From JAAZAI01 sp050942875 (GTDB taxonomy: Bacteria > Verrucomicrobiota > Kiritimatiellia > RFP12 > UBA3636), in assembly GCA_050942875.1 (NCBI GenBank), contig JBMNOD010000042.1, positions 1-27,470 of the forward strand: a DNA stretch of 27,470 nt. The letters run 5' to 3'. The notes beneath the pieces are model-generated. The model saw only the letters and a program-made list of their open reading frames with translations. It ran no database searches and was not told the origin of the DNA. This document shows positions 1 to 8,040 of this stretch, piece after piece. Both the position numbers and the translations under genes were made by a program. Within the stretch, counting starts at the first letter, position 1. Each line of letters starts with the position of its first letter.

Positions 1-28
1 ATGGGATCTGGAATTTGGCGTTGGGAAA

Positions 29-82
29 GGGGCACGGACATTCCTGTCCGTGTTCGTCCACGGGTTGGAAAACCCGTGCCCC
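29..82. repeat. Twin-hairpin palindromic repeat element
   Basis: Two perfect hairpins lie side by side. The first is an 8-bp stem at 33-40/45-52 with loop TTCC. The second is an 8-bp stem at 59-66/71-78 with loop GGAA. An alternative outer stem (GGGGCACGG at 29-37 with CCGTGCCCC at 74-82) competes with both, so the DNA or RNA could switch folds. The arrangement is like REP/BIME palindromic elements. No gene in this part is believable: the open frame running across it is repeat sequence. Confidence 0.6.
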
Positions 83-210
83 TGATTTGCAGCATGAATT
101 ATGGCCGGGTTAGTAACGACGGTCGGAGACCGGGAAAAACTGCCTTTCATTCGCGGAGATTCGTGGGAAGAAAAACGCCCGCCTACGCCTACCCACCTAC
201 GTTTCTGTGT

Positions 211-426
211 CTTTCTGTTCCTTCCGTGGACAAAACCCCATTCGGCGAAGCCGCCACGCCATCCAATGTAATCTTGTCAATCTTGTAATCCTGTCTTTCT
301 GTTCCTTCCGTGGACTAAACCCATTCGGCGAAGCCGCCACGCCATCCAATGTAATCTTGTCAATCTTGTAATCCTGTCTTTCTGTTCCTTCCGTGGACAA
401 AACCCACTCGGCGAAGCCGCCACGCC
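211..426. repeat. 83/84-bp tandem repeat, about 2.6 copies
   Basis: Units begin with CTTTCTGTTCCTTCCGTGGA at 211, 295 and 378, and the last copy stops at about 426. The first two copies are near-identical. Each full unit contains a small CGGC-GAA-GCCG hairpin and a run of 9-bp sub-repeats of the AATCTTGTN type. The array sits directly downstream of the stop of the DUF1667 gene (minus strand), so transcripts from that operon would run into it. It has no spacers of CRISPR type. Confidence 0.8.
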
Positions 427-458
427 AAGTTTCAAGCCTCCAGTGTCAAGTGTCAAAA

Positions 459-806
459 TCATATGTGCGCCGCCGTCGCAACGACCGAAACGCCCGTATT
501 GCAGACGTCCGGGAGAACGACGTCGCCGATGGCGACGGGCGGGACGACGCGCACCGCGCGGATTGCCGCCAGGACGTCGAAGTAGCGCGCCTTCGGGATC
601 GGACGCTCCGTCTTCACCGGAAGCGGACGCGTGGAGCCCTCGACAGGCGCCAGCGCCGTGACGGTCCGCTCGGGAGCCGTGGCTTCCTGCTTGCCATAGG
701 CGCGCCCTCGACCGCAGAGCCAGCCCTCGACCTCGACCTCGCCATCAGGCCCCGTCTTCACCGTAAGCTCGCAGCCCATTGGACAATTGATGCACGTCAA
801 CGTCAT
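459..806 (-). CDS. DUF1667 family cysteine-motif protein
   Basis: A 115-residue protein with a CxxCxxGC motif near its N-terminus (Cys5, Cys8, Cys12) and further cysteines at 31 and 102. This matches the DUF1667 family, whose members are usually encoded beside GlpA-like and FAD-dependent oxidoreductases, for example in Thermotoga and clostridia. The cysteines suggest a bound metal or iron-sulfur cluster, and a role as a small subunit or electron-transfer partner of the two flavoproteins; this is inference from context. The start codon overlaps the stop of the upstream FAD oxidoreductase by 4 bp, so translation is probably coupled. It is the last gene of its operon. No clear terminator follows, only the tandem repeats. 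Confidence 0.85.
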   Translation of the reverse strand: MTLTCINCPMGCELTVKTGPDGEVEVEGWLCGRGRAYGKQEATAPERTVTALAPVEGSTRPLPVKTERPIPKARYFDVLAAIRAVRVVPPVAIGDVVLPDVCNTGVSVVATAAHI

Positions 807-2116
807 TTCGCCTCCTCCGTCACGACCTCGACGACCGCCTCGTCCACGCCGGCAAACGCCACGCGCGGAATTTCCACGCTCTGGCTCTCGCCGGGCGTGA
901 GAATCAGCGCCTTGCGCGAAAAAAGCACGCGATCTCCTGCGCGGATGCGCCAGGCCGCCTTTTTGAAGACGCCGCTCGGGCGGAAGGACAGCGCGATCAT
1001 TTCCTCCGCGCCTTCCGCGCGCACCTTGTGCGGCACGCAGCCCCGCACGCCGTTCCCATCAACGATCGTCGTCGCCTCCTCTTCAATCTTCGATTGGATG
1101 CCTTCAAGCTCGGTCATTGCGCTTTCCGCTTGCGCCGCTGCCCATCGTGCCGCGGCGCGCCCCGCAATCTCCGCCTCGTCGCTTACGTGATCGACGAGAT
1201 CGTGGACATGCAGGACATTGCCACACGCAAAAATGCCAGAGACCTCGGTTTCAAGCGCATCATCGACAACGGCGCCGCCCGTCACAGGCGAGAGCGGCAC
1301 GCCCGCACGGAGCGAAAGCTCGTTTTCGGGAAGCAATCCGCAGGAGAGCAGCAACGTATCGCACTCGAACAGGCGTTCCGTTCCCGGAATCGGCGTGCAA
1401 TCCGAGCCGACGGCGGAGACGATCACGCCCTCCACGCGTTCGCGTCCGTCGATGCGCGTCACCGTATGGGAAAGCAACAACGGAATGTCGAAGTCATCAA
1501 GGCACTGCACAATGTTGCGCTTGAGTCCGCTCGAATACGGCATGAGCTCAACGCAGGCGAGCACCTTCGCGCCTTGGCACGTCATCCGCCGCGCCATGAT
1601 GAGGCCGATGTCCCCGGAGCCAAGAATCACGATCCGGCGTCCCGGCATCAGGCCTTCCAGATTGACAAGCCGCTGCGCGGTGCCGGCGCTGTAAACCCCC
1701 GCCGGGCGCGCACCGGGAATCATCAACGCGCCACGGGCGCGTTCGCGGCACCCCATCGCAAGGATGATCGCGTCGGCGTCGAGAATCTCGACGCCGCGGT
1801 CGGCGCTCAGCATCGTCACGCGGCGTCCGCGCGTGACGTCGAGCACCATCGTGCGGCAACGAACGGGGATCTCAAGCTCGCGCGCCTGTTCGATGAACCG
1901 CGCGGCGTATTCGGGCCCCGTGAGCTCCTCGCGGAAGCGATGGAGCCCAAAGCCCGGATGGATGCACTGCTGCAAGATGCCGCCGGGCGCGTCGTCGCGC
2001 TCCAGCACCAGAACATCGTCGCACCCCGCTTCGCGGGCGGCGATGGCCGCCGCGAGGCCTGCCGGCCCGGCGCCGATGACGAGTACGCCAACCTTCTCGA
2101 TCTTCACGTCGCTCAT
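803..2116 (-). CDS. FAD/NAD-dependent oxidoreductase, GlpA-operon partner
   Basis: A 437-residue flavoprotein. The N-terminal dinucleotide-binding motif GAGPAG is at 15-20, and a second Rossmann motif (GSGDIG) follows the central part, so it has the two-nucleotide-domain layout of pyridine nucleotide-disulfide type oxidoreductases. A late FACGN motif matches the usual FAD-closing segment. The frame is open further upstream, but the start at 2116 is chosen because it overlaps the preceding GlpA-like stop by 4 bp and begins just before the FAD motif. In related gene trios this protein is thought to pass electrons from the glycerol-3-phosphate dehydrogenase-like subunit to NAD or another acceptor. 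The exact acceptor cannot be read from the sequence. Cytoplasmic; no signal peptide. Confidence 0.88.
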   Translation of the reverse strand: MSDVKIEKVGVLVIGAGPAGLAAAIAAREAGCDDVLVLERDDAPGGILQQCIHPGFGLHRFREELTGPEYAARFIEQARELEIPVRCRTMVLDVTRGRRVTMLSADRGVEILDADAIILAMGCRERARGALMIPGARPAGVYSAGTAQRLVNLEGLMPGRRIVILGSGDIGLIMARRMTCQGAKVLACVELMPYSSGLKRNIVQCLDDFDIPLLLSHTVTRIDGRERVEGVIVSAVGSDCTPIPGTERLFECDTLLLSCGLLPENELSLRAGVPLSPVTGGAVVDDALETEVSGIFACGNVLHVHDLVDHVSDEAEIAGRAAARWAAAQAESAMTELEGIQSKIEEEATTIVDGNGVRGCVPHKVRAEGAEEMIALSFRPSGVFKKAAWRIRAGDRVLFSRKALILTPGESQSVEIPRVAFAGVDEAVVEVVTEEAK

Positions 2117-3612
2117 CGTCCGGCCTCCGGTTCGCCGGCTTCGAAAAGCGGCCCCACGACAACGTTCGAGGCGCCGCCGCACTTCGTGACCTCGTCGATG
2201 CGGATGCCGAGTTCCTCGGCAAGGATCTCCAGCAGACGCGGCGTGCAGAAGCCGCCTTGGCACCGCCCCATCGTGGCGCGTGTACGACGCTTGATGCCGT
2301 CGACCGTGCGCGCCCCGACGCGGGCGCGGATGCTCGCGCGGATCTCGCCCTCGCTCACCGTCTCGCAGCGGCAGACGACGCGTCCATACGCAGGATCGCG
2401 GCGAACGACGTCCGCAAGCGCCGCGGGCGACAGGTCGCGGATGTGCGGCCATTGGCTCGTGTCGGTGGAAATCGCCGCCGCCGGCTTGTCCTCAAGCCCG
2501 AGCTTTGCGGCGATGTCCGCAACGAGCGTCTCGGCGATCGACGGCGAGGCGACAAGCCCGGGGGACTCGATGCCAAGCGCATTGAAGAACAGCGGTGCGT
2601 CCGGAGCTTCGCCGATCACGAAATCCCCGCCCGTTTCCTCGTGCGCCCGGATGCCGGAAAACGCGGCAATGACCTTGCGCATCGGGAGCGTCGGCCAGAG
2701 GCGCCGCGCCGTGGCCTGAAGCTTCGCAAGGCCGGCCGCCGTCGTGGCCTTGTCCGTCGCGTCTGGGATCGGATCGTTCGTCGGCCCGACAATGAGCGTG
2801 TTGTCAACGGTCGGCGAGACAAGCACCCCCTTTCCGACGGACGTCGGCACCATGAAGAGCGTCGATTGAAACGTGCCTGCCTCGCTCTTGTCGATCATGA
2901 GGTATTCGCCGCGACGCGGCTCGATTTCGTAATGGCGCGCACTCACGAGGTTGTTGAGCTTTGCGGACTGCGAACCTGCCGCGTTCACCACGGCGCGGGC
3001 AAAAAAGACGCCGCCATCGCGCGTTTCGATGCGCCAGGACCCGTCCTCGCGGGTCAGCCCCGTGACCGGCGTCTCGAAGCGGAATGCCGCGCCGTTCGCG
3101 GCGGCGTTCTCCGCGAGGCGGAACGTCAATTCGTAGGGGCAGCAAATGCCGCCGGTGGGCGCCCAGAGCGCCGCGACCGCCTCGGGCGAAAGGTTTGGCT
3201 CGCGCGCCAGAAGCGCCTCGCGATCGAGGATTTCGAGACCCGGCACGCCGTTCACCCGGCCACGTTCGACATACGTGGCCAGCGTGGCCTTTTCCTCCTC
3301 GGAAAACGCGACGACGAGCGAACCGTTGCGACGGAACGGCACGCCAAGCTCCCGGCAAAGCGGCTCGAAGAGCGCATTGCCGCGGACGTTGTGGAACGCC
3401 TTCTGCGTGCCGCTCTTGGCATCGTGGCCCGAGTGGATGATGGCGCTGTTGGCTTTCGAAGCGCCGTTCGCGACATCCTCGCCGGCCTCCAGCACGATCA
3501 CGCGCGCCTGCTTGTGCGACAGCGCCCGCGCCACGGCGCAGCCCACCACGCCTGCGCCGATGACGAGCACATCGCAGGGGGCGGCTTTTTCAGGGGAAAC
3601 ATTCAGATTCAT
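2113..3612 (-). CDS. GlpA-like FAD-dependent glycerol-3-phosphate dehydrogenase with BFD-type Fe-S domain
   Basis: A 499-residue protein with an N-terminal FAD-binding DAO-type fold (GAGVVG at 19-24, followed by the conserved acidic residue after strand 2) and a C-terminal BFD-like [2Fe-2S] domain with cysteines at 414, 416, 451 and 456 (VCRCE and GRCQGGFC). This is the architecture of anaerobic glycerol-3-phosphate dehydrogenase subunit A, which oxidises glycerol-3-phosphate to dihydroxyacetone phosphate. Related DAO-type 2-hydroxyacid oxidases share it, so the substrate is not certain. The ATG at 3612 is preferred; a TTG nine bases upstream would add MLI. Neither has a strong ribosome-binding site. 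It is followed by two genes with 4-bp overlaps, and no glycerol kinase is present in the window. Confidence 0.85.
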   Translation of the reverse strand: MNLNVSPEKAAPCDVLVIGAGVVGCAVARALSHKQARVIVLEAGEDVANGASKANSAIIHSGHDAKSGTQKAFHNVRGNALFEPLCRELGVPFRRNGSLVVAFSEEEKATLATYVERGRVNGVPGLEILDREALLAREPNLSPEAVAALWAPTGGICCPYELTFRLAENAAANGAAFRFETPVTGLTREDGSWRIETRDGGVFFARAVVNAAGSQSAKLNNLVSARHYEIEPRRGEYLMIDKSEAGTFQSTLFMVPTSVGKGVLVSPTVDNTLIVGPTNDPIPDATDKATTAAGLAKLQATARRLWPTLPMRKVIAAFSGIRAHEETGGDFVIGEAPDAPLFFNALGIESPGLVASPSIAETLVADIAAKLGLEDKPAAAISTDTSQWPHIRDLSPAALADVVRRDPAYGRVVCRCETVSEGEIRASIRARVGARTVDGIKRRTRATMGRCQGGFCTPRLLEILAEELGIRIDEVTKCGGASNVVVGPLFEAGEPEAGR

Positions 3613-3707
3613 GATCAACAATCACCGATTCAAGTCCATGCGAACCAGGAAGCGTTCAACAGCAAAGGCGCCCGCCATCGGCGGGTAATCGGCGGAGGCT
3701 GTGACGG

Positions 3708-5570
3708 CTATCCGCGCAGGAGCGCGGGCTGCCACGGCGCCAAGGGCGGAAGGTCGAGCACGATTTCGCCGGGCGTTCGGGAAACGACATCACAGACGGC
3801 TGGAGGCTGGAGCGGTCGTTCGAGCACGAAATCCGCACTGGCCGGATTTCGCAGTGCCAAGCGCAGGCGGGGCGTCGGGCCAATGCTGAGGTTGAGAAGA
3901 AAGGCGGATTTCGTTCTCCCCTTCTCATCGATGCGTCCCAAAACGGCAACCGCGAAGCCGCCCGTCAGGAGGCGCACGGCCAGCGGCTTCGCCGCGGCGC
4001 CGTCAAGAGCGTCAAGGACGGCGGCTCGGCGAGCGGTCGTCCAGGCGTAAAAATCGGGGGCGATGACGACCGCGCCGCCGAACTCGGTCGGAACGGTGCG
4101 AACATCGAACGCACCAGACGCAGCTTCGTCCAAAGAGGCGAAGCGGGGAAAGCGCTCGACAAGACGATGGACGGCGTCCGCGTCCATCAGCACGGGGCCT
4201 GAGAAGACGATCGGGATTTCCTCCTGGGCCAGCTCCTCCACCGTCTCCTTCGTGAAGGCCAGAACCTCGGGGGCGGCCTCTTGCACGGCAACCGGCAACG
4301 CATTTCGCTGAAACGGCAGTTCCGCATCACGCGGCAGAACACGCCACGTCTCCCCACGATAACGATCGGCGCCTCGGTGCAGGGCGATGCCGGCAAGGCT
4401 TGTGCCGGCGGTCGCATCGCGAATCGTCTCGAAAAACGGACGGTGGGCGGCGACGGCATCCATGTAAAAGCGGTAGTTTTCGTCCGGCTCGCGCTTCGTC
4501 GAATCGTGCCAGTAGATCGCGAGCGAATCGCAGCCCGAAAAGAGCGCGAGCGCGCATTCCGTCATCTGCGCGCCCGGCGTCTTGAGGCTGGAAACGTGCG
4601 GGTAGTTTTCGGCCTCGTAGCAGATGGGGCCGACGACGCCCGCCCGGCGGACGCGCGCCGCTTCGCGCGCGACGTCCACGCACTTGCCCAGCATGTCGGT
4701 AGGCGTCACGTCGGAGTAGTATTCCGACCCGGGGCGAATGCCGACAGGGCGCCCTTCCGATCCTGAAAAGACCTTGAGAACAGGCAGCAGCCCGTCCGCG
4801 CCATTGTAGACATCGCGCGAAGAAACGGCCTGGATGCCGAGGAGGCAGTCGGGGTTCGTCGCGTCGGCGGCACGACGGAAAGCCGCCGCGCAGGCGCCCA
4901 GGGAGTCTGCAACAAATGTCGTCCAGTCGCGGCGGAGCGCGGCGGTGGCAGCGTCCGCGCCTTCCCCGTAGAGTCGAGCCACAAGGTCTTCGCGGTCTGC
5001 AGGAGGCGGGACGCCCGGCGCCTGGCAGGCGGAGTCGGCCGATGCGAGAAATTCGCGGAAGCGCGCGAGGCAGCGGGGGCAGAAACATCCCTCGGGCTTG
5101 CTGTAGCCAAGCCGGAAGTCGTCGTCGGGCCAGTAGGACGCAGGCCGAAGCGCAGCCATGAACAGCTCCGCCTCTTTCTGCAGGAAATCGCGCGCGACGG
5201 GTGAATTCGGGCAGAAGAGCCCGCGGGCGAGCCCGCCGTCGTTGAGCACGCACCAGGCATCGTCGGGAAAAGTCGCCTCGCCTGCCGCGGCGAGGTCGCC
5301 GGTCATCGCGTGGCCGAGCGTCACGCCCTGTTGAAGCGCGAAGCGGATGCCGCGTTTGCGGCACGCCTCTGCGATGCGCTGAAGCGGGGCGATCTCGGCC
5401 TGCATGGCCTCGTCGGTTCCGCGACGAGCATTGCTGCAGAACCAGATTTCATCGACGGTTCCAGGATGCTCGTCAAGCGTTTCAAACAAAATGCGCAGGA
5501 AGTCCGCGTCATGGTGCGCGGAAGACATCTGACGAAGCAGGATGAACGGTTCGGACATCTGAACGGTCAT
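3708..5570 (-). CDS. Unassigned glycosidase-like protein (putative TIM-barrel family)
   Basis: A 620-residue protein without a signal peptide. Family membership is not recognised with certainty. The N-terminal half looks like a TIM barrel: alternating strand/helix segments, a WPDDDFRLG segment at about 147-155 that places a cluster of acidic residues at a strand end, and a following CFCPRCLARF cysteine motif at 162-171. These features recur in uncharacterised hydrolase-like proteins of Lentisphaerae and relatives that resemble GH42-type beta-galactosidases. The C-terminal third is beta-rich, as in trimerisation or all-beta accessory domains. An alternative ATG lies four codons in (MSEPF). It lies 51 bp downstream of the PHP-GH5 gene and 95 bp upstream of the GlpA-like gene, so it may share their transcript. 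A role in cytoplasmic breakdown of imported oligosaccharides is inference. Confidence 0.7.
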   Translation of the reverse strand: MTVQMSEPFILLRQMSSAHHDADFLRILFETLDEHPGTVDEIWFCSNARRGTDEAMQAEIAPLQRIAEACRKRGIRFALQQGVTLGHAMTGDLAAAGEATFPDDAWCVLNDGGLARGLFCPNSPVARDFLQKEAELFMAALRPASYWPDDDFRLGYSKPEGCFCPRCLARFREFLASADSACQAPGVPPPADREDLVARLYGEGADAATAALRRDWTTFVADSLGACAAAFRRAADATNPDCLLGIQAVSSRDVYNGADGLLPVLKVFSGSEGRPVGIRPGSEYYSDVTPTDMLGKCVDVAREAARVRRAGVVGPICYEAENYPHVSSLKTPGAQMTECALALFSGCDSLAIYWHDSTKREPDENYRFYMDAVAAHRPFFETIRDATAGTSLAGIALHRGADRYRGETWRVLPRDAELPFQRNALPVAVQEAAPEVLAFTKETVEELAQEEIPIVFSGPVLMDADAVHRLVERFPRFASLDEAASGAFDVRTVPTEFGGAVVIAPDFYAWTTARRAAVLDALDGAAAKPLAVRLLTGGFAVAVLGRIDEKGRTKSAFLLNLSIGPTPRLRLALRNPASADFVLERPLQPPAVCDVVSRTPGEIVLDLPPLAPWQPALLRG

Positions 5571-5621
5571 AAGAAATTGAAAAGGATTGTGAAAACGGTC
5601 GCTAAGCGAGTTCGCATTAAA

Positions 5622-8012
5622 TTAGCGATTTTCGCGGAATCCGTCAAGCAGCGCCTTTTTGCGCGGGTTGTCCTCCGACGGCGCAAACACGGCGCTCTGG
5701 ACGCAGTCGCCCGACACGACCTCGTGCTCGACGCTCCAGCCCGGCCATTCGCGAAAGGCATGGTAGCACCAATCCCACTCGTATTCGTTCAGGAGCGAGA
5801 CGACATCCGCAATCCATTCCGCGGCGCCTTCGCCATAGGCGATGGTCGAGAACTCGCCCACGAAGATGCGGGCGCCGTGCTTCTTCTCGAAGGCGCGCAC
5901 GGGCTCGAGAATCTTCCGCAGGCCCTCCTTGTCCCAGCCCCTGGCCGGGTCGGGATACGCCGCGACGACGTCCATGAACTGCGGGAGCACCTTCTGGTGC
6001 GTGTATTCGAACGGCTCGTAGAAGTGGAACTGGTAGAAAATGTTGTGCTCGGCGATGGGACGCAGCGACCGGAACGCGGAGGGCGCGCACCAGGCAATGT
6101 CGGCATTGCAGGAGACGATGACGGGCGTCTCGGGGTCGATGGCGCGAATGGCATGGGCCGCTCGGCGCTGGATCTCCAGGTAGTCGCAATGACGCGGCTT
6201 CCTGAACTGCGTGGGCTCGTTGATGAGGTCGTAGGCGTAGATGCCGGTCTCGCCCTGCAGGCGGCGCGCGATCTTCTCCCATGCGGAGACGAAGCAGCCC
6301 GCCCAGCGCGGGTTGTCCAGCATCTTCATGTGGGGGTCGCGGCCACCCGGCGGGACGTGCAGATCGACGACGACTTCGAGCCCGTGCTTGCGCGCGAGCG
6401 GGAGCACATGGCTCGTGAGCTCGTCGAGCTTCCAGTCGAGCCAGGCGTCGAACCCTTCCGGGGTGTTCGTCGGCGCCGTCCACTGCACGCGGGTGGGGAG
6501 CATCTGGTAGCGGATGATCGTGGCGCCCCAGCTTCGGAGGCCGCCGAGATCCTCCTCGCTCACGCGCCCCTGCGTGATCATCGCGCCGCGCTGCTGCGGA
6601 CGGTTGCGCACGGCGTCGGAGTAGCCGGCGCGGAAGTCGTCGCCCATCGGCGCTTCCTCCAGGCGGAAGGGCTGCGTCCACGCCGTCTTGACGGGCGGAC
6701 GGAGGTGGCCGGGACGGTAGTAGACGGCCTTCTCGTCCGACTCGACGCGGGCGCGGACGTAGAGGTCGTCCGCCGCCAGCGTGCAGGAGGCGCGGACGCC
6801 CTCGCCCGGCTTGCCTTCGACGACCTTGACGGTGGCGCCGATGCCGTCCGAATACACGGGCAGGCGCCGCACCGGGCGATCCCCCTCGGCGGGGATCGTC
6901 ACCGTGCGAAGCGGATGGGTCGGGACGCCGCGCTTCGTCGTGATGAAGCGCACGGTGTAGCGCACCCCCTCCTTCGCCGGGACGGCGACGGCGAGCGCGC
7001 CCGTGGCGGGGTCGAAGGAGACGTCCTCGAAATCGACGCCGCCCGACGCGTAGAAGTCGCCGCGGTCCATCGCCTCGAAGAGATCCTTCGCCGTGAGGGA
7101 GGCGGCGCGAACGCGAATCCACGCATCGCCGAAATAGAGGGGCGTCTTCGTCGTCCCGCTGCCGGGATACCTGTGCGTGTCCTCGGTCGCGAGTCCGTAG
7201 AGGAGCGGTTCGCCCCGGTTGCATCGGGCGGCGTTCACGGCGTCCCAGAAGCGGTCGTTGTCGAAGTCGTCGCGCGGGAGCGGATCGACGGACGGCCAAT
7301 CGGAGCCGCTGTTGCAGACCTCGAAGAAGCGGACGTCGGGGTTCGCAATGATGTCCTCGGGCAAGACGTCGTAGAAGCGCCAGTGCGGATGATCGACGAA
7401 GAAAAGGCTCGGGGGCTTTCCCTCGGCTTCCCACAGGGCGTCCACCTCGTCCTTCGTCGCCCGAAGCGTGTCGGCGACCGTGCTGTCGTACACCCATTCG
7501 ATGAGCCCCGTTTTCGACGCGCGGGGGATGAGCCCCTTGATCCCCACGTAGTTCATGTGGATGTCGCGACGGACCTTGTTTTCATCGTGAACGGCGATCG
7601 TCGCCTCGACACCAGGAAGGAGGAGGAACTTCCCCGGTTCCTCGAATTTTGCATGCACTTCCGAAAATGGAGGCACCCGCACCTCAAGGCCTCCGTCGCG
7701 CTCGCGCCAGCGGGCGTCCGGGAACGCATTCGTGTACGACTCGAACACGCTCGTCTCGATCGACGTCGGCGGCCAGACGCCCTTTTTCGGCTCGCCGACG
7801 GCGAACCAGAAATCTGGATTCGAACCGTTGCGGTTGTGATCCGTCAGCGAGAAGAAGTCGTACCCGGCGTCCTTGTAGGCCTTGACGGCCTGTTCCGGCA
7901 GCGCACGACCGTCGGACCAGAGGGAGTGGGCGTGAATCATGCCTTTGTACCAGGTCGCGCCCGCCGGCGCCGTGGCCGACGCCAGCGCCGCCGTGCAAGC
8001 GAGTGTCTTCAT
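5622..8012 (-). CDS. Exported PHP-domain / GH5 cellulase-family fusion protein
   Basis: A 796-residue protein. The start at 8012 gives a short signal peptide (MKTLACTAAL..., likely cleavage after AGA at about 19); an ATG at 8027 would add five residues. After the signal comes a CehA/McbA-like PHP metallohydrolase module (about 22-330) with metal-ligand motifs IHAH (His27, His29), TDHN (58-61), VDHPHW and TEDTH. A beta-rich stretch follows (about 330-455), then a GH5-type barrel (about 475-790). The barrel has the acid/base motif LINEP (Glu599) and the nucleophile motif VGEFS (Glu720), plus VDLHVPPGG and FHFYEP. The frame is uninterrupted, so this is a true fusion as read. GH5 enzymes cleave beta-linked glucans or mannans; the PHP partner suggests a coupled phosphoester or ester hydrolysis. 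The gene follows the LamG gene by 28 bp. Confidence 0.85.
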   Translation of the reverse strand: MKTLACTAALASATAPAGATWYKGMIHAHSLWSDGRALPEQAVKAYKDAGYDFFSLTDHNRNGSNPDFWFAVGEPKKGVWPPTSIETSVFESYTNAFPDARWRERDGGLEVRVPPFSEVHAKFEEPGKFLLLPGVEATIAVHDENKVRRDIHMNYVGIKGLIPRASKTGLIEWVYDSTVADTLRATKDEVDALWEAEGKPPSLFFVDHPHWRFYDVLPEDIIANPDVRFFEVCNSGSDWPSVDPLPRDDFDNDRFWDAVNAARCNRGEPLLYGLATEDTHRYPGSGTTKTPLYFGDAWIRVRAASLTAKDLFEAMDRGDFYASGGVDFEDVSFDPATGALAVAVPAKEGVRYTVRFITTKRGVPTHPLRTVTIPAEGDRPVRRLPVYSDGIGATVKVVEGKPGEGVRASCTLAADDLYVRARVESDEKAVYYRPGHLRPPVKTAWTQPFRLEEAPMGDDFRAGYSDAVRNRPQQRGAMITQGRVSEEDLGGLRSWGATIIRYQMLPTRVQWTAPTNTPEGFDAWLDWKLDELTSHVLPLARKHGLEVVVDLHVPPGGRDPHMKMLDNPRWAGCFVSAWEKIARRLQGETGIYAYDLINEPTQFRKPRHCDYLEIQRRAAHAIRAIDPETPVIVSCNADIAWCAPSAFRSLRPIAEHNIFYQFHFYEPFEYTHQKVLPQFMDVVAAYPDPARGWDKEGLRKILEPVRAFEKKHGARIFVGEFSTIAYGEGAAEWIADVVSLLNEYEWDWCYHAFREWPGWSVEHEVVSGDCVQSAVFAPSEDNPRKKALLDGFRENR

Positions 8013-8040
8013 ATAAGGGGGGGCCATGCTGCTTTTTGTT

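Larger units (their letters stand above)
1..458. other. Gene-free repeat region
   Basis: This stretch holds the twin-hairpin element, the 83/84-bp tandem repeats, and unremarkable filler sequence between them (about 83-210 and 427-458). Several short frames cross it on both strands. They translate the repeat units and show no start signals or family resemblance, so no gene is called. Confidence 0.6.

Noticed and set aside
211..426. CRISPR array
   Set aside because: The repeat units are contiguous, 83-84 bp long, with no variable spacers between short repeats, and no cas genes are near.
1028..4050. Two long plus-strand open frames (about 560 and 600 codons)
   Set aside because: They are antisense to the flavoprotein genes, Arg/His-rich, and have no recognisable domain.
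5622..8012. Two genes joined by a sequencing error instead of a PHP-GH5 fusion
   Set aside because: The frame is continuous through a beta-rich linker with no start or ribosome-binding site at the junction. It stays open to checking.
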